Shown here one piece after another: positions 1 to 11,367 of a DNA stretch of 64,000 bases (position 1 is its first letter; every line of letters starts with the position of its first letter). Origin of the DNA: Neospora caninum Liverpool (Eukaryota; Apicomplexa; Conoidasida; Eucoccidiorida; Sarcocystidae). Both the position numbers and the translations under genes were made by a program. The notes beneath the pieces are model-generated. The model did no database searches. It saw nothing but the letters and a program-made list of their open reading frames with translations, and was not told the origin of the DNA. Location: contig NC_018391.1 in assembly GCF_000208865.1 (NCBI RefSeq), forward strand, positions 806,001-870,000. Direction: 5' to 3'.

Positions 1-216
1 ACAGATTATATATGTCTACAGGTATGTACACGATGAAGTAGCGCGCCACGTCAGCCCAAAATACACCGGATTTTTGATGGTGTTGTACTTCTTCATTCAC
101 GGAAAACAAAATGGATTCTCTTCCAACAGTTGCTTCTCCTGTACAGGTACACAGGAGCCATCTCTGCGGTGTGACGAGGGCATGGGGACGTCTCCACTCA
201 GCCTCCTTGTCTCGCG

Positions 217-2670
217 TCACCATTCAACGAAAAAACTTTTGGCTGCAATAAATGCGACGAGTCCCAAGACAAGAGCGAGAGTCCACATCTTCATGAAGGC
301 CATAAAACCTTCATCGAAGAGTGCAGTGATCCTGATCAACCCCGAACGGGGACCTTCCGTTGACGTTCCATCTGCCACATCTGCTGATTTAGATTCCACA
401 CCCTTTGAAGCAGTCGTCTGTCGGTTCGCACGCACCTCGAGGGATGTTTTAGTCTCTGCTGCTCTCTCAGACTCGAGGACGTCTGCGATTTCAATGAACT
501 GCTTACTCGCTTCTGGTCCTTCCTCCGCCTTGCCTTCAGTAGACTGATGCAGGGATGTCTCCAGATGCCTCCTCTCCTCTTCAGCAGGCAGCCCGGCACC
601 GAGTGCGGTTTCCCGGACGCCACAGGTCCGGCGCGATGTACCCATGGCCGTTTTTCTGGCCTCCCCCAGCGACTCTTCTGATCTAGGCCTCAGAGGGAAA
701 AATTCCGGAGCGCTTGCGTCTAGTGTCGACACCGTGGCCTTGGTCGACAGACCGCTTCTCTGTCTTGGCGCGCCCGAGGCTCCCGCGCCCTTCCACTCGT
801 GTTGCTCCGATTCCTCCTGAATGCACTGAAGAATGCTCGCCAGTCGGGCCATACTCCCTGCCGCTGTGCTGCACACCGTCGACGGCGTGTCGTGGCAAAC
901 GTCCATGTTTGCACCCTCTCCATCAGCGGCATCCGGTCCCTGCGGTCCTCTTTCCCCACCTAGGGACGCGGCCTGCTTGAGATAGAGATGCAGAGTTGCG
1001 GCAGCGTCCGCAGCGCCAGCTGTGCGGCCTGGCGCGCCCAGAGCACTCATTTCTCCGCGCCTCACGACTGTTGTTTTCTGAGGGCTTTGCAGAAACTCTG
1101 CGCGAGCGTCACAGATACCCCCAGCTGGGTGACGGCCCGGAAGGTGCTCGCCCCGTGTCGCAGAGACCACCCCTTCATCGCTGCCGCTGTCCACGCCAGT
1201 GGACGCATCCAGGGAAGGCTGGGAGGGATGCTGACCAAAGGCCTTCAAGCTCTCGCTCGTTCTGGACACGAGGCGCGAAGAATGACGCGCGTGCGCGATC
1301 GAAAAGGCCTCAAAGGCGCCAAACTCGTCGTGAGAGGAAATCGCACCCGCGCCACCTCCGATCTTGGACAGCGAACTGCGAGACGTCATCGAGTTCGCAC
1401 CAAAGGACGAAGAGGTGGATGTACACAGCAGATCCACGTCACCGTTGTGACCCGTTGCGTCCGAGGCAGCGTCGAAAAAAGCATTCCTAGAGATGGCGTT
1501 TTGGATTTGATTCCGAGGCCGGGGCTGTCGATGTCCCCGCTCAGCTACAGCAGGCGGCGACTCAAAGTTCAGCTTGCGATAGTAGCAAACATGTTTGCAG
1601 GTCGCCTTCTCGGGGTGTGTGTTGATCTTGCGCGCCAGCGTGAACACAGCCGTCCTCAAGCTCTGCTTCCGAGTGGATTCAACTGTGACGACGCGCTCCG
1701 CACACGCCTCATCGGCGGTCACAAAGAGTGGCGAAATGTTGATGTTCGCTTCAGTAGCCAAGCGAACCGACTGAATATAGCCGCCTTTCCTCCCGATCAG
1801 GCTCCCAATCACTGCGCGAGGAACGCAAATTTTGCAGGCGAGTGCACGGGGCTGCAGGCCGGCAGATCCGCTGCTCAAAGAAGACGTTGTTGGACGCAAC
1901 AAATCCTCGGCGGAAGAAGGTTGCGAAGGCGGGGCCAACTGCGCCAGCTCATCCATGCGATCAATGATCCAGTCGACAACTTGAAACACGGCGCGCTCCG
2001 TGCCTTCGGCCGCCACCAGCCGTTCGGTCGTCCCAGGGAAGTACATGCCGTGGGGGGAAAGGACCTGTGTTCGGGAAACGGGACACACGCACACACACAC
2101 ACACACAAACACACCACATCCACAAAAGAAGTCACCGGTAATTTCTGCGCTGTACCCGGAAGAAAAAACGAGCAAAAAGTCGCGACCGCGCAAAGCACAC
2201 TCGGTGTCCGACGGCATGACAAGACAGCGGAACCTGACTGAAAACTCCGCGTAGGTAGGGGTCTGCCGGGGAACGCAGAAATCATCCGACTGAAGAAGCA
2301 GATCCTGGCACGGCAGATCCAGTTGAGGGCAAGGGACTGTCTGGGCTTTGACGTTTCCAACGAGACTTACGATTTTTGCACCGGTGATCTGTTTGAGGTG
2401 TTTAATTTCCTGTCCGGTGTTGCCAATGATCATTCCAGCGAGTTGGTTGCTAATCAGCATTTTCACGTAGCAGGGTGCCGACGGAGCTTGCGCGAGACGG
2501 GCGTCCGCCATGGACTGCTGAACCACTGCATTTTCTCCAAGCAACTCGGTGGCTGCTGCATGTTCCCTTCTGCCCGCAAAAAGCCGGTCTTTTGCCGTGA
2601 CTTCTCTGTCCCCCTTCGCCTCTACCGCAGCCAGAAAACGCGGGACAACCGTTCGAGAGAGCTCCTCCAT
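217..2670 (-). CDS. Two-KH-domain RNA-binding protein with C-terminal membrane anchor
   Basis: Model: exon 1 2670-2371 (exactly 100 codons), intron 2370-2065 (starts GTAAGT, ends ACAG), exon 2 2064-217; 715 residues. The open frame runs upstream of 2670, but the first ATG is at 2670 in a good context (AAGATGG). KH1 spans about residues 66-140, with the GxxG loop GNTG at 83-86; after splicing it continues into a Nova/PCBP-like FPGTTER strand. KH2 spans about 175-250 with GRKG at 191-194. The rest is long, Ser/Ala/Glu-rich and probably disordered. The last ~25 residues are a hydrophobic stretch (LALVLGLVAFIAA) followed by a short polar tail, as in tail-anchored proteins. KH domains bind single-stranded RNA; the anchor suggests the RNA is held at a membrane, which is inference. 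No specific ortholog is assigned. Confidence 0.82.
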   Translation of the reverse strand: MEELSRTVVPRFLAAVEAKGDREVTAKDRLFAGRREHAAATELLGENAVVQQSMADARLAQAPSAPCYVKMLISNQLAGMIIGNTGQEIKHLKQITGAKIVSLVGNVKAQTVPCPQLDLPCQDLLLQSDDFCVPRQTPTYAEFSVRFRCLVMPSDTECALRGRDFLLVFSSGYSAEITGDFFCGCGVFVCVCVCVCPVSRTQVLSPHGMYFPGTTERLVAAEGTERAVFQVVDWIIDRMDELAQLAPPSQPSSAEDLLRPTTSSLSSGSAGLQPRALACKICVPRAVIGSLIGRKGGYIQSVRLATEANINISPLFVTADEACAERVVTVESTRKQSLRTAVFTLARKINTHPEKATCKHVCYYRKLNFESPPAVAERGHRQPRPRNQIQNAISRNAFFDAASDATGHNGDVDLLCTSTSSSFGANSMTSRSSLSKIGGGAGAISSHDEFGAFEAFSIAHARHSSRLVSRTSESLKAFGQHPSQPSLDASTGVDSGSDEGVVSATRGEHLPGRHPAGGICDARAEFLQSPQKTTVVRRGEMSALGAPGRTAGAADAAATLHLYLKQAASLGGERGPQGPDAADGEGANMDVCHDTPSTVCSTAAGSMARLASILQCIQEESEQHEWKGAGASGAPRQRSGLSTKATVSTLDASAPEFFPLRPRSEESLGEARKTAMGTSRRTCGVRETALGAGLPAEEERRHLETSLHQSTEGKAEEGPEASKQFIEIADVLESERAAETKTSLEVRANRQTTASKGVESKSADVADGTSTEGPRSGLIRITALFDEGFMAFMKMWTLALVLGLVAFIAAKSFFVEW
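2065..2370 (-). other. Phase-0 intron of the KH gene, length divisible by three
   Basis: The intron is 306 nt long, starts GTAAGT and ends ACAG. It holds no stop codon in the frame of the flanking exons, so retention would insert 102 residues inside KH1 without a frameshift. Near the acceptor the sense strand has a (GT)n run, seen as (CA)n on the + strand around 2083-2113. Splicing joins residues K-I to V-L-S and restores a normal KH fold, so the spliced form is taken as the main product. Confidence 0.75.
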
Positions 2671-5600
2671 CTTGTGGAAAAGGCTCCTAACGCGAACACC
2701 TGCACAAAGGTCGGGACGCTTTTCCTGAATACCAAGCCTCCACCCTGTCTCCTTTTGCTGCAGAACGATTCGCACGGCTGGAGACCAAGCGAGTTCGAAG
2801 AAAATGACACCAGCTACCCTCCTCAGAATTTACTTTACTCGTTCAGAAACAGAGCAACGGTTAGCCTACGTTGCCTGCGCGCAAGGACGAGAGTCGTCTT
2901 GCGCGGTTTACTTCTTCGTTTCCTTTGCTTCTGCTGCCTTTTGGCGCCCGCTTTGAAACAATTCCCAAGCGGCGACTCAAGAAAAGGGAGAAGAACGCTC
3001 AATTTATACATATACCTTCGGATCTCGTGCAACTGCGTGGTTGCACCGTCCCTCGTCCTCTACCCGAATCGGAGACAGGACTTTTCGTTTGGACTAAACC
3101 TTTCCAAATAGAAGAAAACAAATGATTTTTCGAAAATGGGGAACAATATTTGCCCTTTCCCTCGCGGAAAGCAAGCAGACAAGTGGAGAGAAAATCCCGG
3201 GGCCCGCGCCGAAACTTGCACGCGGCGAGTGTCTGATCCCAGAGAAAACGCCGGCCCAATTCGACGGCCCTCACAGCGCGAGTCAATCTGGCTGTCAATC
3301 CACCTTCCTGGCAAACATGAGTGGTTTTCGGGAAGAAGTGTCCTTGTAGAAAAAGAAAAAGAAATTGCTGGATGAATGAACAAGTGACTCGAACGTCGTG
3401 TACGACACACTTAGCAGATCGTCCTCGGTCGCGTCAACTCACCGGCGCGAGCATTCAGTTTGGCTAAAAACCAACTTGCGAGCGTCGCACCGCTTCACCT
3501 TTCGGCACGCGCTGTCCGATGAGTTCTCAGGGACGAAAACGAAAGACCGAAACGCCCCTTTCCGTCGCTTCTTCGAAATCTGTGGCGGCCGTGGAAACGC
3601 GGCGTAGACATATACGCAACTCAACCGACGACAGAACTTACACACAGGAATACACTCGGCCAGTTTTTTGCGGAGATCCCGAGGCAGATGAGGAAGAGGA
3701 AAATATACACGGTGGTGAAAAAGCGAGGTCACAAACTGCTCGAATTTGGGGGAAAGTGACTGTTGCTCGAAACGAAACTTCCTGTCGAGAGATGCTCGTC
3801 CCAAAGTGTCTCACAGTGCGATTCGCCGCGCGCGAGCGGTCGTCTCTCGCGGTCGCGCCTTTCCAGGCAAACTCCGCTGTGGTTTTTCAGGGAAAACGGC
3901 GCCTGGACGAACGTCCTTACTTTTCACTTGAATCAATTTCCAGGTTTTACACAGAAACCTGTGTGTTGAGGCTTTTGCGACAAGGTTGAGGCACGCGATC
4001 ACCGTCTGTCGAGCGGCAGGGAGAGAACTCTTGTCACGGCCCAGCCCTGCGACATCACACCGCCACTGTTACGTTTGCGCTTGTTGGCGGCCGGCGCGCG
4101 AAGACTACCTCGAAACGAAAAATGAGGAAGAGTGAAGGGTGTTTCGTCCGCTATCGAGTTGAGTCGAGTATCCACTAGTTTTCTCTTCATAAACAGTCGA
4201 AAAAATCACTCCCTCGCTTGCTTTGTGAAAAAAGCCGGCAGAAACTGTTTCGGGAAGAAAGAATCAAGGGTTCTGCGCGATGACCACACCACCGTCGTCC
4301 GGGAAGAGTAGAAAGACACGCAAGGAGAATACCGGTGGCGAGAGAAGCTTCATCATATGCAGATCTTGAAGGACTGAAGATCCAACAAAAAGGAATAAGA
4401 ATGAATGGACGTCACGCACGGATGTCTAGCTGTGCAGGAAGTTGCCGGTAAACGACTCTCAGACGAGGCCGGACCACTCGCGCACGCGAAACCGAATCAG
4501 GCCGCGAAGCTGTCTGCGCAAAAGACTGCAATCGGCCGCCGTGCTCGACCGATGCTGAGGATCTTCGATTTTTGCCTGGCGCCTCCTTGATTCAAACACG
4601 AAGGCACGCCGCCCAACCACGGTTCCTGTCACCGAAAAAGCAGAAGAAAATCTTCGGTTCCTCGCGGGGGGCGGAAACACGGAGACAGAAAGTTTCACGA
4701 AAACGCATCCTTTGTTCCATACGGAAGAAGAGGCAGCCTCCAGCGGCGAGTCCACGATCCGCGCACCGGCCGACTCTTGCGTATTCGCGAGACAGAAACG
4801 CGACGCTTTACCCACATTATTCACGACATCCGACGCGTAGGACTGCGGCATGGAAAACAAGAACGGGAATACCACAGCCGCTGGGCCTTCGAAGTCACTT
4901 TTTTCCGCGAGCGGGATTTTGTTCGTCCAAAGCCGTCAGAGGTACATCGACAGCCAACAGTGAGTTCACTGTTGTCGGGAAGCCACCAGGCAGCACATTT
5001 AAACATGTGCAGTTTCTCCCTAGTAAGTTCTGTATATCGAAAGCGTTTCCCTTGAGCAGGAAATATACCACGCGTTTCAGCACAACCCCCTCGCTGAATC
5101 TGGACACAGGCCTCAGCCACGGCTGTCTTGGGGGGGACCAACAGCGCCGTGTCAGCAAAATGGCCCCATGTGAACCCTCTTGGCCGCACATATAGGTCTG
5201 CCGCAGAGAAGAACCACTCGACAAGGGAACGGAAGGATAGTCTGCTTCACATGTCGCCTATACCGTGCAGCAATTCAGAAATACAAAAAACAGAATGGCG
5301 GGGCCTCCCAGATGCTCTGGAACTGAGGAAAAATACCTCTATAGAGTGGGGGAGGCTGAGCTGTGCACCTGCGGCATAAAAAAGCACGGAGCCCACGTTG
5401 GTTGTTCTGGACTTAAGAACATAAAGCCGCCCCAAACATTTCGCTCTTGTTTCCTAGGAAGCCCAAAAGAATCCAGATTTACAAAAAGTGTGAAAAAAGT
5501 CTCGGTGTGGAAGTTGTGTTTCCAACGTTCGAAACCGGCGTCTTTCCGTGGAGGAAAACGACGGGAAGGGACCGTCCGTGGTTCCTCCTGAGTTTGTAGT

Positions 5601-8600
5601 TCTTCTAACAACGCGACATGAGAATGCTAGACAGACGGCGACCCCTGAGAGTCTTCTCAAAAGGCCCCGGATATACAGTTCCCGGCCCTCGCTCCTGCAG
5701 AAGGTTGGAGGCGCTGAAACGGTAAAACGTCGCTTTGGAGAAAAACTCCTTCAGAATATACGCCACTTATCCAGCCCCACAGAAGCAGTGGGTTACCTTT
5801 TAGTGTGAGGTCTCTTACGACGCAGCAATGGCAGAGACTTGCCTCACTGCGCTGAACTTTGACGCGGCATAGAAGCTTCTATAAACCGACAATACAAACT
5901 GTGTTCGATAGTCTCAGAACCAGTGGATGCCCCGAGTGTTCGGCAGTGACGGTTGTCTGGTGCGAGTCGTTTTCCCTGTGAGAACATATGTGGGAGAACT
6001 GCACGACGTCCTGCCACTTTACAGTAACCGAGGGCGACGTAGTAAGCACTCCTCCCGTGCACCAGCGATTACTTCAGCATGTCGAACATCGCGGATGTTT
6101 TTATCATCTCTCTGAAAACTCTGGGCATGTATCTCTGAACGCACAAGAATACATCTCCTAAGAACTTTCCGTTGTGACGGAAATGATCGTATGCTACCAG
6201 CCGCTTGGGCTCCTGCTTCCTGATCTGAAGCGACAGGCGAGGACAGCGACGTTCGGTTATCCGCAGTTCCCTCCAGTAACAGCGGTATCTACGGAACGTC
6301 AGCAGACGTAGACTCTTGTCGGTCACAGAATGGATGTTGAACAGACAGTCGTTGATCAGTTGTGGAACCAATGAGCAATGAAGCTGCGCACGTGTTCAGT
6401 GTGCATGCTTCTTCGCGTGTGTGTGTGTGTGTGTGTGACCAGAGGTCTGCAACGGGGTTTTACCGAGTAACAAAACTGATTCTGCGTGTCTGCTCGCAGA
6501 CAACAGTACTGTGAGTCGGCTGCCAAGCCTCCGTCTGTATGCCAGCATCTTTCATGCTCTCCCCCCCGCCATTACCAGTTCCCCTTACCCCTCTACGACA
6601 CAACAGAACGGTTTCCCAAGCTCCATGGAGTGGCAACGGGTTTCGTGTTTCGCATGTGACGCCTCGAGCATTCGGGTAGCCGCGAAATTCGTCGACTTTC
6701 GCAAAAACACGCCCCAAAAGAGAGGATGAGCCACCTGCCGGGTCTTTGTCAGAGGAGAGGAGTCGCCGCGAAGAAACACATCACCACGGAAATGTTGACT
6801 TTCTCTACCGTTCCCAACGTCAGCAGCTGCAGTGTATGGACGAGCGCCTCGGTGATGCTTGAATCTTTCCATTTCGTCACCATATGTATATATATACGTA
6901 CACACAGAACACCATATATAAACACGGAGACGTTTCGCGCCGGGATATTCTCATATATGGTTTTAATCACGAATGGTAATTGCAGAGACACATGCGCGGC
7001 GTGAGCATTCATCAGGGGAGCGGGCACCGCAGAGGAGCCCACTCCGCTGATGGACCTACGGCACGGCCCTTCGTTTCAAGGTTCTCGTCGAATCTCCGTT
7101 TTAACGATTTTCTCGACACCTGTTTACCCGTGTCTCCGTCGCCGTGGTTTTCACAGATACGAAACGAAAGTTGGAAGACGATACCAGCCGGTGCGTTCGC
7201 GGTGCGGTTGCATGCCGACAAGTGCCCTAGCAGTTGGCGGCAGAGTGGTGAAGAACGCGCTTGATGACACTGAGGACTCATCCACTGCCGCCTCCCTGAA
7301 ACGCCGCTGGATGTGCAGAAAGCTGGTCCTTCCGCCCTTTTCCAAATGAACAAACAAAAGGCAGGTTTTTGCCTCCCTGTCGACACAGAGTGACTTTATT
7401 GACACAAGCACTCGCTTACAGACACGTGTCTCGCACAGGAGGCCGTGACTTATGAACCCCGAGTTATTGCTGCTCTCCGACTCTTACACTCTGAAAAAGA
7501 AAGGCAGGATCCCCTCCCTCCTTTCGTTTTTTTATCTTCCGCTTTTCTCGGTGACCAGTGGTCTTCCCAGTCCAGTGTATTTTCCGGCCGTTCACACGCC
7601 CCACCCTGGTTAGGAAAGCAAGACCGGTGGGCACGGCCTCCCAAAGCTCAGGCACCGGTGCTATGCGCTGCTTGTGAACACTGAAAATAACGCTCCATTC
7701 GTAAAGCCTGTTACCTACGGGAACAAAAGAACCGGAGCATACCTGCACACCAGACACGGCGCGGCATGCAGCCAACGGCACAGCACGGCCGAAAAAACCG
7801 CGTAAGAAGCGTGAGTCACTGCCACGTTTCAGCTTTCGGCGTTTCGAGAGGGTCCGAATACGCGTCCCCTACTGACGGCCTTTTCTCTTTCCCTCTTGAG
7901 ACAGAATTCTTATCGTGCCATGGACGCAGTGCGCTTCTCTTTCCACACCACCGTTCCTTCTTTCGCGCTGTTTGAGTTCCTTGCGAACGCGTGCCTTGCA
8001 ACAACGGAGCGCGGGTGATTTGACCCACTCATCAACAGGCGCGTTTCAAACGCAGCGGCTTTCCAAATCGGGGAGCACCGCGGTTATCTCCTCTCCCCCA
8101 CTTTTCCGTTCGTCGGTCCCTCTCCTTTAATGCTTCTATACTCTGAAAAGGAGGGTTCTCGGTTTTGCCCAATACAGAGCTTCTTTTGTGTATGGGGGAG
8201 CGGGAAAGTCGCACACGTCTCTCGCGCGCTGGGCTCGTCTCGTCTCTCAAAGCGGTCCTTTGTCGGAACCTGCCAGCAGCTATGCCAAACGAACACCAAG
8301 CGGTGCACACGTTTCCACCAGAATGGTAGAAAGCTAAAAAACGCGTTTGACCGCCATCCCACGATTTCTCTACGAAGGTGACGGAATTTTGAGAGCCTTG
8401 CTGCCGAGCGCAAACCTCAATTTGCGGGTACCCCTGTCTTTTTTGTACCCCTAGATTTTTTTGAGAATGGAAAAAGACGGCGGTGTTTCAATCCTCTTCC
8501 CCCGTCCTGTCAGACTGGCTTGGTTTGGTTCGAAGCTGCAGGCGAACACAGGAAGTCCTCCCGAAAACCTGTTCGGGTTGGCGTCGCGGTTCCGGCAGTT

Positions 8601-9398
8601 CCTCTCTCCCTGTAACCTCTGCTAAGGGATACCGCCGGTGGCAAGGCGCACAGAGTCAACATTCTACAACGTCGCCATTTCCTGGATATGCCTGTGTACC
8701 ATTCATGGGCCGCCTGTACGAAAGAAGGAAAGTTCTGTTGCGGAAAACACCGCAAGTTACCCCGTTCCACAACGCGCTCGTCCCGGCACCCGAAAGTCAC
8801 ACATACTTAACTTCATGCATGTGTATACTTTTGTATATATATATATATATATGCATGCATGTGATCCGGTCTCCCTTGATCTCTAAATGCATTCGACCTC
8901 CTCTTCCAGGTTCGTTCTTCCCCTGTGTATCTCCACGTATCTCTGTACGTCTGTCTTTATACTTCACCCTATGCCCGTGTCCCCGAAACATCTCTACATT
9001 TCTGCATAAATGGACATGAGCACTTGAAAACGAGTCTGGAAGAAAGCGGAGGGGCCGGGAAGACAAGTGCGTAACATATTTTCCCTTTCTTTTTCCTCAA
9101 ACAAGACAACGTGGGAGTTGCGTGCACCCCGTAGCCCCCTCTGCTTGGCTCCTCTGTGCTCTCCTCTTCCCCCGTCTGTATCTTTTCGCGCTTCCTCTGG
9201 CCTTGCTCTCGCTGTCATCCCTGTCTCTCTCGCTCCTGATCCTTGTTTCCTTGCGAACCCGAGGCTTCTCTTCTCCCCTCCCGGTTCTCTCGTCCTTTCT
9301 CTTCCTTTTTCTTCCTTACTCCTTTGTGCTTGTGTCACTTTTTCCGACTGTCTCTGTCTCTTTTTCGCGAGTTCCCGCCCCCCCTCCGGCGAGCCAAA
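2671..9398. other. Gene-poor stretch between divergent KH and CTL genes
   Basis: This 6.7 kb stretch probably holds the 5' leader and promoter of the KH gene (left end) and of the CTL gene (right end). I see no conserved domain or exon chain. It has a (GT)n run at 6417-6439, a (TA)n run at about 8836-8852, and a CT-rich leader at about 9120-9398. A 156-codon ATG-initiated frame at 3519-3989 (+) is unsupported by homology, splice context or composition. Other frames here mostly start at non-ATG codons. Confidence 0.6.
8847..8863. promoter_or_regulatory. Overlapping TGCATGCA-type motifs upstream of the CTL gene
   Basis: Two overlapping copies of the palindromic core GCATGC occur in ATGCATGCATG about 540 bp before the CTL start codon, and another ATGCATG lies near 8815. 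TGCATGC-like cores are reported as enriched upstream of genes in Toxoplasma and are typical ApiAP2-type sites. They sit next to a (TA)n run, so chance is possible. Confidence 0.3.
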
Positions 9399-11331
9399 AT
9401 GCCGTTCTACTCCTACGCCGTGGACTCCTCACTGGGGCGCGACCGCAGTCGCGACGAGGGCCCAGGAGCCCAAGGCTCCACTGGCGCGGCCTCGTCACCT
9501 TCCGCAGGCCGCGATCGGCGACTGTCCGCATCCAGGACATCTGGCCAGTATTCCGCCGACTGTGTCGACGGCGAGTTTGGTTCTTCGCCCTCTCTCTCTT
9601 CCTTTTCTCCCTCCATCCGTTGGGGTAGCTCTGCTCCAACTGCCGATCGACACTCTCACCCTCGTGCAACTCTCGCGACTGCAGCCGCCCGAAGCTCTTT
9701 GTCGAGTGCATCGCTGTCTTCGCTTTCGCAGCGGCTGACGGTGGTCAACCAGCAGGGAACGGGGAATCCCTTCGCGCCTGCATGCGCGCCTCTGGACTTT
9801 CCGGGGGATACAGAAACCTGGAACGATCTCACGGGGCGCGGGCCCTCGCCCAACCTCCCCCGCGACGTCGAGGTCCTCGGCGCCAGCAGCGTCCACAGTC
9901 TCGCCGCCAGCACGTGCTACGACGGAGCCAGCAGTGCGCTGTTTTATCCGAATGTAAGGCTGGCCTCTGCTCCACAAAACCCTTTCGCGCTTCACGCCGG
10001 GACAGCGGGCGACCGCGGCAGTTGGGGACGGCGAGAGCAGCCGGCAGCCTTGATCGGAAGGGCGCAAGTGGGAGATTTCCACGGACCGAGCCCAGACCTC
10101 GCCGGAGAGTCCAGCCTCGCCGGCCTGTCTCGTGCGAACGGCCGAGGAGCGATCGGCGACCGCGATGCGTACTTTGCAGAGGACGAAACTCCAGACCTCC
10201 ACTCGCCAGCTGACACGGAAAGCCGTAAGGTCTTTACACATGCAAATACACATATAGATACACATGTGGACATATATATATGTATATCTATATACTGATG
10301 TATGCACGTGTCTTTGCTTGTGTTTCTAATTAATTTTTTTCTCTGTTGTGTCTTCCTGTATGCGTCTTTTTACCGGCTCTCAGCTTGTCGTGCCTCCTGG
10401 GGACCTGTGTCTTGGTTGTCTCTCTCTTTGTCTTCCGTTCCTCCTCTCGCATGGCCTTTGTCTCGCTTTCTCCTCGTCGTCGGTGTCGCTTCTCTCCTTT
10501 CTGTTGGTCGGACCCGGCTCTTGTAGGCAGGCCTTACCGGCCTTCTTTTTCGCCTTCTCCAGATGCGTGGCTTCTCGCGCGGCCACGCCGTGCTTTTCTC
10601 TCGCCCTCGCTTTCGCCTTCTCCCTTGCCTTTTGGTGCCTCGTCCACGAGCACACGCTGTCCACAAAAAACGCCTTCCTTTCCTTCTTCAGATGGCTCGT
10701 ATCAGCCGCCGCGTCTGTCTCAGCTCCCGGCTCCGACCTCTGCGCCGCTGCGGACGGCTGCGAGCGTGGCGCTTTCGTCCGAACGAGAGTGGACGCCTTC
10801 CGTTTCTTCGCGGCTCGCCAGGCGACCCCTCCTCCCGGCCAGAGACGCGGCCGCTGCGTCGCCTCGCGCGGTTTCCGCCTCCTCGCTGGGTCGGCGCACG
10901 TCTTCCTCGCCCTCGACACCCGCCAGGTCTTATCCGTCCGAAGATCTCTCCGAGTGGTACGTGAGTTGGGAACACCCGTTTCTGAAGCGCAGTCCCCTGG
11001 ATGTGAGCCGAGGCCCGCTGCCGCAGCGGCGGTGCACTGATCTCTTCTTCCTCGTTCTCTTGCTGCTCGCCTGGTTCGCCGTCGCGGCAGCTTTGGCGCT
11101 TCGCCTCGCCCCTGGCGCTTCGCCGGTCGCGCGCCTCTCTGCAGGCATCGACTGGAAGGGCCGAACGTGTGGACATGACCCCGGCGTCGAAGACTTCCCC
11201 CTCGTCTACTGGCCTGCGAAACAACAACCAGAAACCCCCATCAACGACGAACTCTCTGCTTGCAGCATCATTCCTGTAAGACACACACACCACACAAGTC
11301 TGCAGCCATACACACATATACCGATATGTAT

Positions 11332-11367
<36 letters not shown>

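Noticed and set aside
3519..3989. 156-codon ATG-initiated plus-strand frame upstream of the KH gene
   Set aside because: It has no recognisable domain, no exon partners and no clear leader, and frames of this length are expected by chance in GC-rich DNA of this size.
6069..6371. 100-codon minus-strand frame with protein-like composition
   Set aside because: It begins at TTG, not ATG; no good acceptor and partner exon were found. The length alone is within chance for the window.
9122..9628. Leu/Ser-rich open frames over the CTL leader and exon 1
   Set aside because: They are produced by the CT-rich leader and out-of-frame reading of exon 1; the spliced CTL chain uses another frame.
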